The notes: a model not told the origin generated them from the sequence alone. 41,849 nt of DNA from an uncultured Lachnoclostridium sp. (GCA_944376715.1 CALWDO010000024.1:1-41849), one strand, 5' to 3'; counted from the first letter of the stretch, positions 34,370-41,682 are shown. Numbers and translations are program-made.

Positions 34370-35311
34370 ATGAAGAAACCAGTGCTGGTGATCATGGCGG
34401 CAGGGATGGGAAGCCGTTATGGAGGGCTCAAGCAGATCGACCCGGTGGACAACCAGGGACATATCATCATGGATTTTTCCATCTATGACGCTGTGCAGGC
34501 AGGATTTGAAAAAGTAATCTTTATCATTAAGAAAGAAAATGAGAAGGATTTCCGGGAGCGGATTGGCAGCCGGCTGGAAGGCAAGGTCCAGACGGAATAT
34601 GTCTTTCAGGATCTTCACAACCTGCCGGAAGGTTTTCAGGTGCCGGAAGGCCGCGTAAAACCCTGGGGTACCGGACATGCGGTGCTGAGCTGTCTCACTG
34701 TGGTCGACGGACCTTTCGCGGTGATCAACGCGGATGATTTCTACGGAAGGGAAGCGTTCCGTCTGATCTATGATTATCTGACCACCCACGGGGACGGCGA
34801 GAAATATGAATATACCATGGTGGGATATCTGCTGAAAAATACCTTGACAGAGAACGGATCCGTAGCCCGCGGCGTGTGCAAAGTAGACGATCAGGATATG
34901 CTGACCGGTATCCATGAGAGAACGCGCATCGAGAAGCAGAGCGACGGAAGCGCCGCTTATACAGAAGACGACGGCAGGACCTGGATCAGTCTGCCGGACG
35001 ACGCGGTGGTATCCATGAACATGTGGGGATTCACCAGAAGCATGATGGAGGAGCTTAAGGACCGTTTCCCGAAGGCGCTGGAAAAAGGTCTGAAGGAGAA
35101 TCCTATGAAATGCGAGTATTTTCTGCCTTTTGTGGTGGATGAACTGATCCGGGAAGGCAAGGCGGAGGTGAAGGTGCTCACCAGCAGGGACCGCTGGTAC
35201 GGAGTGACCTACAAAGAGGACAAGCCGATGGTGGTGCAGGCGGTGCGCGATATGAAAGCGCGCGGACTGTACCCGGAAAAGCTGTGGGATTCGGAAGAGG
35301 TGGAGCGATGA
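34370..35311 (+). CDS. Sugar nucleotidyltransferase-like protein
   Basis: The 313-aa product is a nucleotidyltransferase-fold protein. It opens with VLVIMAAGMGSRYGGLKQID, the glycine-rich nucleotide-binding loop of sugar-phosphate nucleotidylyltransferases, and contains WGTGHAVLSCLTVV and the metal-binding FAVINADDFYG. It likely transfers a nucleotidyl group to a sugar phosphate, but base and sugar cannot be told. Later segments (SMNMWGFTRSMMEELKDRFP, DRWYGVTYKEDKP) suggest a product or cap domain. GGAGG precedes ATG 34370, four bases after the previous stop. It overlaps the acetyltransferase gene by ATGA. Confidence 0.85.
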   Translation: MKKPVLVIMAAGMGSRYGGLKQIDPVDNQGHIIMDFSIYDAVQAGFEKVIFIIKKENEKDFRERIGSRLEGKVQTEYVFQDLHNLPEGFQVPEGRVKPWGTGHAVLSCLTVVDGPFAVINADDFYGREAFRLIYDYLTTHGDGEKYEYTMVGYLLKNTLTENGSVARGVCKVDDQDMLTGIHERTRIEKQSDGSAAYTEDDGRTWISLPDDAVVSMNMWGFTRSMMEELKDRFPKALEKGLKENPMKCEYFLPFVVDELIREGKAEVKVLTSRDRWYGVTYKEDKPMVVQAVRDMKARGLYPEKLWDSEEVER

Positions 35312-35874
35312 GCCTTTCCATCCGGACAGCGCGCCCGGAAGACGCGGAGGCCCTGCTGGAGATCTACGCGCCGTACGTGCGGGAGACGGCGATCACCTTT
35401 GAATACGAAGTGCCGTCCCTGGAAGAGTTCCGGGGCAGGATTGAAAATATCCTGAGCAGGTATCCTTATCTGGCGGCGGAAGAAGACGGAAGGATCGTGG
35501 GTTATGCCTATCTGTCGGCTTTCCATCCCCGGGCCGCCTATGGCTGGTGCGCGGAGCCCAGCGTCTATGTGGAGATGGGACAGCGGGGCAGAGGGATCGG
35601 CCGGCGTCTGTATGAAGGGCTGGAACGGATCGGAGAATTCCAGAACCTGACGAATCTCAACGCCTGTATCGCCTATATCGGGCATGCGGACGGGCATCTG
35701 AACGACGCCAGCGTGCGGTTCCATGAGCGGATGGGATATGTGAAAGCCGCGCATCTGCACCGGTGCGGATATAAGTTCGGGACCTGGTACGATATGATTT
35801 ATATGGAAAAGATGATCGGAACGCATAAAAAAGTTCCGGAAGCGGTGATCCCGTTTCCGGAACTGAAGGCTTAA
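35308..35874 (+). CDS. GNAT family N-acetyltransferase, PAT/Bar-like
   Basis: The 188-aa product is an acetyl-CoA-dependent N-acetyltransferase similar to phosphinothricin acetyltransferases and their methionine-sulfoximine-acting relatives. It starts IRTARPEDAEALLEIYAPYV and has ITFEYEVPSLEEFRGRI. The acetyl-CoA loop is GQRGRGIGRRLYEGL, and RFHERMGYVKAAHLHRCGYK lies in the C-terminal half. Start 35308 overlaps the previous stop by ATGA behind GAGGTGGAG. The last 15 codons also encode the terminator hairpin of the convergent pil-like operon. The natural substrate is unknown; related enzymes often act on toxic amino acid analogues. Confidence 0.9.
   Translation: MSLSIRTARPEDAEALLEIYAPYVRETAITFEYEVPSLEEFRGRIENILSRYPYLAAEEDGRIVGYAYLSAFHPRAAYGWCAEPSVYVEMGQRGRGIGRRLYEGLERIGEFQNLTNLNACIAYIGHADGHLNDASVRFHERMGYVKAAHLHRCGYKFGTWYDMIYMEKMIGTHKKVPEAVIPFPELKA
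35825..35864 (-). terminator. Terminator of the minus-strand pil-like operon
   Basis: AGTTCCGGAA (35832-35841) and TTCCGGAACT (35855-35864) form a perfect 10-bp stem, extended inward by CGG/CCG. On the minus strand the stem runs straight into six T (complement of 35827-35832). The plus side lacks a T run. It therefore terminates the operon ending at 35886, from within the last codons of the acetyltransferase gene. Confidence 0.8.
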
Positions 35875-35885
35875 AGCGGAGCGTT

Positions 35886-36944
35886 TTACAGCCTGCGTTT
35901 CAGCATCTCAGGATTGGAGGCGTGCGTAAGCGCCTCCTCTTTTGTGATCCGGCCTTCCCGGACCAGCACGGCCAGACTGGTATCCATAGAGAACATGGTC
36001 TCGGACGAGGCAGAGTAGATGGTTCCGTCGATCTGGGGGATCTTGTTTTCCCGGATCATGTTCCGGATGGCGGGAGTCACCGTCATCATCTCGAAGGCGG
36101 GTACCATGCCGGATCCGTCCGCCGCAGGGATCAGCTGCTGGGAGACCACCGCCTGCAGGGTGGTGGAAAGCTGTACGGCGATCTGCCGCTGCTGGCTGGG
36201 CGGAAATACGTCGATGATCCGGTCTATGGTGCTGGACGCGCCGGGCGTGTGCAGTGTGGACAGGATCAGATGGCCTGTCTCCGCCGCGGTCATGGCGATG
36301 GCCATGGTCTCGTAGTCCCGCATCTCTCCCAGGAGAATCACATCCGGACTCTGCCGCAGGGACGCCCGCAGAGCCACTACGTAGCTCTCCGTATCGGAAC
36401 TGATTTCACGCTGGCTTACGATGCTCTTCTTATGCCGGTGAAGATATTCCAGAGGATCCTCCATGGTGATGATATGCTTCTCCTGCGACTGGTTGATAGC
36501 GTCGATGATGCAGGCCAGCGTCGTGGATTTGCCGCTGCCGGCCGGTCCGGTCACCAGTACCAGCCCTTTGGACAGACTGCCCAGCCGGATCACCTGATCC
36601 GGGATATTTAGCGCCCGGGGATCCGGAAGATCAAAAGTGATGATGCGGATCACCGCCGCCATGGAGCCGCGCTGCTTGTAGGCGCTGACCCGGAAACGGG
36701 AAAGCCCCGGAACGGCGAAAGAAAAGTCGTCGTCTCCGGTCTGCAGGAAACGGGAAATGTCGTGGTCGTCGGCCAGCCGGTAGATCTCCCGGATCAGTGC
36801 CTCCGCCTCTGTCGGCATAATGCGCGCGTCGTCGAATAGCAATATCTTCCCATCCTTTTTATAAGAAAGGGGACGCCCGGAGACGATGAAAAGATCGGAC
36901 GCACCCATCGAAGTAGTCTGTGTCAGAAAATCCAGAGCTTGCAT
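35886..36944 (-). CDS. pilT: PilT-type pilus retraction ATPase
   Basis: PilT proteins are hexameric AAA+-like motors that depolymerise type IV pili. The 352-aa protein is full length: N-terminal domain with GASDLFIVSGRPLSYKKDG, Walker A GPAGSGKSTT (133-142), Asp box ITMEDPLEYLH (159-169), Walker B VILLGEMRD (202-210) and His box GHLILSTLHT (224-233). The PilT-specific motif AIRNMIREN is at 292-300. That last motif and its length mark it as PilT, not the assembly motor PilB. GGAGG precedes ATG 36944. It is the last gene of an operon that lacks any pilB-like gene. Confidence 0.95.
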   Translation of the reverse strand: MQALDFLTQTTSMGASDLFIVSGRPLSYKKDGKILLFDDARIMPTEAEALIREIYRLADDHDISRFLQTGDDDFSFAVPGLSRFRVSAYKQRGSMAAVIRIITFDLPDPRALNIPDQVIRLGSLSKGLVLVTGPAGSGKSTTLACIIDAINQSQEKHIITMEDPLEYLHRHKKSIVSQREISSDTESYVVALRASLRQSPDVILLGEMRDYETMAIAMTAAETGHLILSTLHTPGASSTIDRIIDVFPPSQQRQIAVQLSTTLQAVVSQQLIPAADGSGMVPAFEMMTVTPAIRNMIRENKIPQIDGTIYSASSETMFSMDTSLAVLVREGRITKEEALTHASNPEMLKRRL

Positions 36945-36947
36945 AGA

Positions 36948-37457
36948 TTAGTCCTCCGTAAACAAGTCGTTCATAGTGCCTTTATCCAGGAGCGGAAGGC
37001 TTAAGTCCGAGTTCCACTCGTGCAGGGATACAGTATTCCACGCCAGAATCCGGTAATGGCTGCCGTCCTCATATGGTTCGTAAGAAAGTTCCAGAGAGAC
37101 AGACAGGATCTGCTCTTCCTCCAGAGGAACCTCGTACTGCAGATGGCTGGCGTCGGTAAAAGAGATGCCGTCCCGGCCGTCCAGCTGTTCCTGCAGCTGC
37201 TGATAAAATGAAGAGGAGTCCGGACTGTCCGCGTATTCCTCCATACAGCCGATGATGGACAGCAGGATATCATTGGCACGGTTTTCAGCGTCATAGTAGG
37301 CAGTGGTGCGGTTCGCGCTCCGCCGGCTCAGTCTCATGTCCGCTCTGGCGCTGACCAGGGAAAGAACGGAAAAGGTCAGCAGGCACAGCATGACGAAGAT
37401 CAATATGAGAGAAGAGATGCCGATGCTGACCGGGGATCGGTTATTATTCTGATTCAT
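36948..37457 (-). CDS. Single-span pilin-like protein (169 aa)
   Basis: This protein is not recognised by name. It has a short N-terminal lead (MNQNNNRSPVSIGIS), one long hydrophobic helix SLILIFVMLCLLTFSVLSLV, then a helical region with SRRSANRTTAYYDAENRAND and an acidic C-terminal domain. This layout resembles minor pilins or GspK-like pseudopilins, but no Gly-|-x4-Glu prepilin cleavage motif is present. The start was taken at 37457, eight bases after AAGGAGG; an ATG at 37514 lacks a site. It overlaps the preceding gene by 14 bases and is followed by pilT after 3. Confidence 0.65.
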   Translation of the reverse strand: MNQNNNRSPVSIGISSLILIFVMLCLLTFSVLSLVSARADMRLSRRSANRTTAYYDAENRANDILLSIIGCMEEYADSPDSSSFYQQLQEQLDGRDGISFTDASHLQYEVPLEEEQILSVSLELSYEPYEDGSHYRILAWNTVSLHEWNSDLSLPLLDKGTMNDLFTED

Positions 37458-37905
37458 CTGCAGATCCTCCTTGGTCTGACCGGGTCGGAGCGGGATAACG
37501 AATCGACAGTTCATAGATGGGTTCCCCGTCCCGGTCTGTCATGACAAGATGCGCGTCCGTGCGGATACCCTCCTGCTCTGTTTGGATGGACAGGATGTAG
37601 GCTGCCTCCTCTTGTGTACAGGGCTGCTGGTCCCGGTCATAGCAGATCTGGTACCCGCCGTCAGTCTGTCTGGCGGAAGGGAGATACCTCTGAACCGATT
37701 CCAAGGATCCGTCCGTGTACCGGATAACAGACGCCGCCCCGGAGACCCGCGCGGAGGCAAAGCTCAGATCCTCCGCCGCCTGGCTCATCAGGCGCGCCTG
37801 GGCAAACGCCTGGATACATACGGCGCTTCCCACGGAGAAAAACAATATGGAGATGATCAGTTCGATCAAAAACAGGCTGGAACGTGTATGCCTCGGCCGC
37901 TTCAT
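37444..37905 (-). CDS. Prepilin-like protein with LIEL motif (153 aa)
   Basis: The 153-aa product begins MKRPRHTRSSLFLIELIISI. The basic leader, then SS-LFLIEL, resembles a class III prepilin site with Glu at mature position 5. The usual Gly before the cleavage point is replaced by Ser, so processing is uncertain. One hydrophobic helix runs to about residue 36, followed by a soluble domain containing YQICYDRDQQPC, two cysteines that could form a disulfide. It is likely a minor (pseudo)pilin. It lies 7 bases after the previous gene in the operon and overlaps the next by 14. Confidence 0.65.
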   Translation of the reverse strand: MKRPRHTRSSLFLIELIISILFFSVGSAVCIQAFAQARLMSQAAEDLSFASARVSGAASVIRYTDGSLESVQRYLPSARQTDGGYQICYDRDQQPCTQEEAAYILSIQTEQEGIRTDAHLVMTDRDGEPIYELSIRYPAPTRSDQGGSADESE

Positions 37906-37912
37906 GTCTGCC

Positions 37913-38419
37913 TCATTCCTTTCGTGAATATCCCCCGCTGTTTCTCACATGCAGGAGAAAAGTATCTGTCTGCCCCTGGTCGTCGGAGGCGGCCAGTTCC
38001 AGAAATCCGTCTCCCAGCTCGGAGATGGAAAAACCGCCCACCTGCAGAACCGCCTGCCCCATGTCTGAAGAGATCTCGGCGCCTTCCCGCACCACCAGTT
38101 CGCAGACGGCGCCGTCCTTTGGATAGATGTAAGTCTCATAGACAGCTTCCTCCACCTGGTCTGTCAGCAGGAGCGCGTTCTCCCCGTCTATCTGCGTCAG
38201 GAAGATCCTTCCCTCTTCATCGTGCTGCCGGACTTTCTCCGCCACATAGGATAAAGCGGTGCGGGCAGAGTAAGTATTTTCCAGACTGGCTGCCGCGGAG
38301 CGGTAAGCCTGGACGCCGATCGCTACCAGGAGGAGCGCGCAGACGGTGAAGACACAGAAAAGGGACAGCGTAAAAAATAAATCCACAGCGTGATCCTGCT
38401 TTCGCCTTCGGAAATTCAT
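37913..38419 (-). CDS. DUF4860-like single-span protein (168 aa)
   Basis: The 168-aa product starts MNFRRRKQDHAVDLFFTLSL and has one N-terminal membrane helix (about 14-37). A region follows with YRSAAASLENTYSARTALSY, YVAEKVRQHD and a beta-rich C-terminal domain. I recall similar proteins annotated as DUF4860 in Lachnospiraceae, from memory and not checked. The size and topology match a pseudopilin, but the N-terminus lacks a prepilin cleavage site. It overlaps the previous gene by four bases, which points to translational coupling and a shared complex. Confidence 0.65.
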   Translation of the reverse strand: MNFRRRKQDHAVDLFFTLSLFCVFTVCALLLVAIGVQAYRSAAASLENTYSARTALSYVAEKVRQHDEEGRIFLTQIDGENALLLTDQVEEAVYETYIYPKDGAVCELVVREGAEISSDMGQAVLQVGGFSISELGDGFLELAASDDQGQTDTFLLHVRNSGGYSRKE

Positions 38420-38760
38420 GTTCCGCCGCCCCCTTTCCGCAGAGGGATGACGGTCACATCCGGCATCAGGTTGGAACCGGTCACCTCATAGGATACCACA
38501 TATTTTTCGGTATCATAAGTCAGCCCGTAGTGTTCTTCCAGGTAGGACAGATCCTCCGGATAGAATCCCTCCAGCGCGTAGCACTGTACCGCCCCCTGCA
38601 GGACCGCGTCATGGAGCCGGGAAGCCTCCTCCCGGGCAGCCGCGTCCGATACGGAAGTCAGCCCGCCCAGCAGAAGAAAAAGCGCGATGCAGAATAAAAA
38701 TACAGGCAGCAGGACGCGCAGGGCATGCAGCCGGTTCCTGCTTTTCTGAAAACGGTTCAT
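38416..38760 (-). CDS. Small GspG-like/pseudopilin-like protein (114 aa)
   Basis: The 114-aa product has a basic N-terminus (MNRFQKSRNRLHALR), one membrane helix (VLLPVFLFCIALFLLLGGL) and a small outer domain. The segment CYALEGFYPEDLSYLEEHYG recalls the GxYP-x-L region of GspG/PilA-type pilins. No prepilin cleavage motif is visible before the helix. It ends in a Gly-rich tail. It starts 3 bases after the GspF-like gene and overlaps the next gene by four. I infer that it is a pilin-like subunit of the machine; the direct family is not recognised. Confidence 0.6.
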   Translation of the reverse strand: MNRFQKSRNRLHALRVLLPVFLFCIALFLLLGGLTSVSDAAAREEASRLHDAVLQGAVQCYALEGFYPEDLSYLEEHYGLTYDTEKYVVSYEVTGSNLMPDVTVIPLRKGGGGT

Positions 38761-38763
38761 ATA

Positions 38764-39804
38764 TTACCCTCCGATATTCACCATGACGCCCAGCAGAGGA
38801 AGCATGACAGAGAGCAGGATCATGCCCACTGCTACAGACAGGACGGCTACCAGAGCCGGCTCCAGTCTGCCCAGGGCTGTGTCGATCTGTTCCTCGATTT
38901 CGTCCCCGTACTGTTCCGAGATCTGTTTCATCACATCGTCCAGCGCGCCGGCCCTGCAGCCGACCGCCAGCATCCGGGTCTGCGTACCTGTGAAGACGCC
39001 CGCTTCGGATACCGCGTCAGCAAAATCTTTCCCTTCTGCCGTGCGCTGCCGGATCTGTTCGATCTTTTGGCGCATACCGGGATGCTCCACCAGCCGGATC
39101 GTCATTTCCAGACTCTGGTCCACATTAAGCCCGCTGCTCAGGGACAGATACATCCCGTTCGCAAAGCGGGAGGCCGCAATCTTCTCTGCCAGCTTCCGGG
39201 TAAACAGAAAACGGTAGGAAAAATACTGCGCTTTCTTCTGCCCGTTTTCGGTGAAGAAAAGATAGATGCACGCAAGGGCGAATACAGCCGCCAGGACCAG
39301 AAAGACCACGCTGTAGCGTCCCAGCAGGTCTCCGGCGTCCAGCACGGCCCGGGAGAATCCGCTCAGCCGGGCGCCCAGCTGGTCAAACACCTGCCGGAAG
39401 ACCGGCATAACCTTCACCAGGAGCACGGTCATGACGACGATCATCATCCCCAGCATAAGCAGCGGATAGGCCACGGCGCTCCGGATATTTTTAGACAGGG
39501 CTTCCTCCTGGCGGTAATGGGAAGCCAGGGAGGTCATCACGTCGTCCAGTTTTCCGGACTGTTCGCCGATCTCGGCCATGCTGCACAGATAAGGCGGAAA
39601 GACCTCTGCGTCCCGCAGCGCCCGGGAGAGACTTCCGGTTTCCTCCATCCCCCGGAGTGTCTTTTCCAGTATCTGTCTGCCTTCCCCTTCCGGAGTGTCC
39701 TCCAGCATGAGCGACAGCCCTTCCAGGGAAGAGATGCCGGAACGCAGGATCAGCGCCAGCTGTCCGCAGAAGGAAGCCAGTTCCGTATTATTTAAAGCTC
39801 TCAT
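38764..39804 (-). CDS. GspF/PilC-type inner membrane platform protein
   Basis: GspF/PilC proteins form the membrane platform on which pilus ATPases act. The 346-aa protein has two homologous halves, each with a GspF signature: IGEQSGKLDDVMTSLASHY in the first and VGCRAGALDDVMKQISEQYG in the second. Membrane helices lie at about 125-150 (PLLMLGMMIVVMTVLL), 167-186 and at the C-terminus (VLSVAVGMILLSVMLPLLGV). It is slightly shorter at the N-terminus than some PilC proteins (about 400 aa). It follows the transglutaminase gene by 12 bases and precedes the pilin-like genes. Confidence 0.92.
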   Translation of the reverse strand: MRALNNTELASFCGQLALILRSGISSLEGLSLMLEDTPEGEGRQILEKTLRGMEETGSLSRALRDAEVFPPYLCSMAEIGEQSGKLDDVMTSLASHYRQEEALSKNIRSAVAYPLLMLGMMIVVMTVLLVKVMPVFRQVFDQLGARLSGFSRAVLDAGDLLGRYSVVFLVLAAVFALACIYLFFTENGQKKAQYFSYRFLFTRKLAEKIAASRFANGMYLSLSSGLNVDQSLEMTIRLVEHPGMRQKIEQIRQRTAEGKDFADAVSEAGVFTGTQTRMLAVGCRAGALDDVMKQISEQYGDEIEEQIDTALGRLEPALVAVLSVAVGMILLSVMLPLLGVMVNIGG

Positions 39805-39816
39805 AGGACTCCTTTC

Positions 39817-40761
39817 TCAGCGAATGTACTGTGTCGTATAGTTAGAGCCGTCCCCGATATATTTCAGGACAGCGTCGCTGTTGTCGTTTTCTGAAGCCAG
39901 CGTGGGATCCATCCGCGTCCATGCGTCTTCCGTAAATTCGATGAGCCGGTCGATCCATCCGGTTTCCTCGGTGTAGACGCTGATCCAGGCGTGATAGATA
40001 CTGCCGGCATAGCCGATCTCCAGCCGGGTGGGGATATCCTGGGAACGAAGCATAGCTGCGGTCAGCGAAGCATAGTCGAAACAGATCCCTTTGCCGGTCC
40101 GCAATGTCTCGTCTACATCCGGCAGATATCCCTTTTCCACACTTTCCGCTTTCTCCGTATCGTAGGTCACGTGGCTGATCACATAATGATAGATATCCGC
40201 CACCGCGTCCAGATCCGAGGAGGCTTCGGCCACGCACTCCGCAGCCACGGCCACGGCGTCGCTGTCCGCGTCGAAATATACATATTGATTCGGATACAGG
40301 AAAGGGAGAAGTTCATTTTCCAGAAGGACCTCCGTCGTCTCCCGGAACAGGACGGCATACTGACTGTCTACGATATTCTCAAAACCGTCGATCTGATAGG
40401 CTCCGCTTCCGCCGGTCAGGGGAAGCGGAGTATAGGAATCTGACGGAGTGAGAAAATACCGGTAGTTGATATTGTCAGGCCCGGTGATCTGGATATTGGC
40501 TCTGGCGGAAGTCCCTGTATAACGGGCCATGACATAGCCCTGGTCCGTATGGGAAATATCCACGGTCAGAGAATCGGTCCCCAGAACGGCTGTCTGGGAA
40601 GCCTGTGGCTCGTATACGGTGGGAGTATTGGGACGAAGAACCGTTTCTTTGCCAGAATCCGTCCCTGACTCCCGGACCTCGCCGGAGCATCCGGAAAGAA
40701 AAAATACAATAAAGAAAAACAGAGATACGGCCAGCAATGATGCGGTAAATTTTCGGTACAT
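39817..40761 (-). CDS. Transglutaminase-like lipoprotein
   Basis: The 314-aa protein has a lipoprotein signal: basic start, hydrophobic stretch and lipobox LSGC with Cys25. After an Asp/Ser-rich region and a beta-rich middle, a transglutaminase core carries a complete triad: Cys227 in GKGICFDYASL, His257 in GSIYHAWISVY and Asp285 in TRMDPTLAS. Such domains act as proteases, amidases or crosslinking enzymes, so the activity is open. It should sit on the outer face of the membrane. AAGGAGAG precedes ATG 40761, 12 bases after the sigma factor stop. Its place in the pilus-like operon suggests a role in processing or crosslinking the filament or the wall. Confidence 0.9.
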   Translation of the reverse strand: MYRKFTASLLAVSLFFFIVFFLSGCSGEVRESGTDSGKETVLRPNTPTVYEPQASQTAVLGTDSLTVDISHTDQGYVMARYTGTSARANIQITGPDNINYRYFLTPSDSYTPLPLTGGSGAYQIDGFENIVDSQYAVLFRETTEVLLENELLPFLYPNQYVYFDADSDAVAVAAECVAEASSDLDAVADIYHYVISHVTYDTEKAESVEKGYLPDVDETLRTGKGICFDYASLTAAMLRSQDIPTRLEIGYAGSIYHAWISVYTEETGWIDRLIEFTEDAWTRMDPTLASENDNSDAVLKYIGDGSNYTTQYIR

Positions 40762-40773
40762 GCCTTTCTCTCC

Positions 40774-41343
40774 TTAAGTTATATGCAATTTATTCTGCAG
40801 ATATTTCCGGGCTTTTCGGATGGCACGCTTGACGGTGCTTAAGCTGCAGTCCAGGAAATCCGCGATCTCTTCCAGTTTCAGACCATTATCGTAGCGCAGC
40901 AGAAAGGCCTGTCTGGCCTGCGTCGGCAGTTTCGAAAGGTACTGCTCTATCTGCTCTCTGAGATTCTCATCCCAGATCTGCTGAAAATGGTCGGCATTGT
41001 CCGCCACCGCTGCCAGCGACTCATCCCACAGAGGGACAGATCTCTCATGCTCCGCGACAGAACTGTTCTTCCGCTGAAAATCACAGCACACATGGTAGGT
41101 GATCTGTTTCATCCAGGGATATAGCAGCCGGTCGTCTTTAAGCGAAGATATAGAGCGATATACTATTAGATAAATCTCATGTAATGCATCCTGTGCAAGA
41201 TGGGCATCTTTGAGAAAATAATAAGCATAGTGATAAAGGTTGTTGTAAGTAGCGTGGTACAATTCAGTAAAGGCGTCTTGATCCTGCTTTCGGATGCGTC
41301 TTGCCAGGAGTGCATAATATTCGATATCGAATTTATTTTCCAT
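40774..41343 (-). CDS. ECF-like sigma-70 family RNA polymerase sigma factor
   Basis: The 189-aa protein has a sigma region 2 (DAFTELYHATYNNLYHYAYY, then DALHEIYLIVYRSI and DRLLYPWMKQITYHVC) and a region 4 helix-turn-helix (LPTQARQAFLLRYDNGLKLE, then EIADFLDCSLSTVKRAIRKA). Regions 1 and 3 are missing, which is the ECF layout. The start was taken at 41343, ten bases after AGGAG; an upstream GTG at 41373 has no site. It heads the operon for the transglutaminase and pilus-like genes. No anti-sigma factor gene is adjacent; the next gene is the lipoprotein. It may control this operon or other targets. Confidence 0.9.
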   Translation of the reverse strand: MENKFDIEYYALLARRIRKQDQDAFTELYHATYNNLYHYAYYFLKDAHLAQDALHEIYLIVYRSISSLKDDRLLYPWMKQITYHVCCDFQRKNSSVAEHERSVPLWDESLAAVADNADHFQQIWDENLREQIEQYLSKLPTQARQAFLLRYDNGLKLEEIADFLDCSLSTVKRAIRKARKYLQNKLHIT

Positions 41344-41353
41344 ATATGGAAGA

Positions 41354-41388
41354 CTCCTGTATAAAGCGCTCACAGGAGGAGGCGCTTT
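41354..41388 (-). promoter_or_regulatory. Alternative hairpins around the sigma gene ribosome binding site
   Basis: In the leader AAAGCGC (41388-41382) pairs with GCGCTTT (41369-41363). Its loop holds CTCCTG (41378-41373), which is complementary to CAGGAG (41359-41354), the Shine-Dalgarno region of the sigma gene. The two pairings would form a pseudoknot or exclude each other. This is a possible translation control, inferred from base pairing only. Confidence 0.4.
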
Positions 41389-41409
41389 CAGTACTATTTA
41401 TATTGTAGG

Positions 41410-41426
41410 ACAAGTGTCACACTTGT
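41410..41426. promoter_or_regulatory. 17-bp palindromic operator candidate
   Basis: ACAAGTGT and ACACTTGT form a perfect inverted repeat around a single central base. It lies right after the -10 box of the sigma gene promoter and covers the predicted start point, the usual place for a repressor site. A further TTGT half-site (41403-41406) flanks it, giving a second dyad TTGTAGGACAA. No regulator gene is adjacent within the window. Confidence 0.55.
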
Positions 41427-41433
41427 TTTTATA

Positions 41434-41462
41434 AGTATACCACTATTGAAAATAAAGGACAA
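41434..41462 (-). promoter_or_regulatory. Promoter of the sigma factor/pil-like operon
   Basis: On the minus strand TTGTCC (41462-41457) and TATACT (41439-41434) are 17 bases apart. The form is housekeeping-like and not an ECF-type promoter, so I see no sign of autoregulation by the encoded sigma factor here. Confidence 0.65.
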
Positions 41463-41532
41463 GATAAGAACTCGCAAGAAGCTTCCTGTTAAAAAAATGA
41501 AGCTATTCCAGTATATGGGCTGGATGTGGCTT

Positions 41533-41682
41533 TTAAGTGTCTGTAGCCTTTTTCCATTCCGTGTCTGCAATGCCCGCGATGCTGCCGCCGCGACGGGCAA
41601 CGTCTATGTTTCCCTCAAAGGCTTCCGGTTTCAGATAGGTTTCAAGGGCGCGGTCTGGGGTGAGCTCCGGATCTATGGGGTG
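41533..41682 (-). pseudogene. Fragment of a possible phage antirepressor/DinD-like gene
   Basis: An open stretch without a start codon reads HPIDPELTPDRALETYLKPE, then AFEGNIDVARRGGSIAG and IADTEWKKATDT before TAA (41535-41533). A stop lies just upstream of the stretch. The GNI-x-VA-x-x-GGSIAG pattern resembles the C-terminal region of phage antirepressor or DinD-like proteins, recalled from memory and not checked. The N-terminus is missing and the end looks diverged, so this would be a decayed remnant. Between 41344 and 41849 the only features seen are the sigma gene promoter region, this fragment and one small ORF. Confidence 0.35.
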
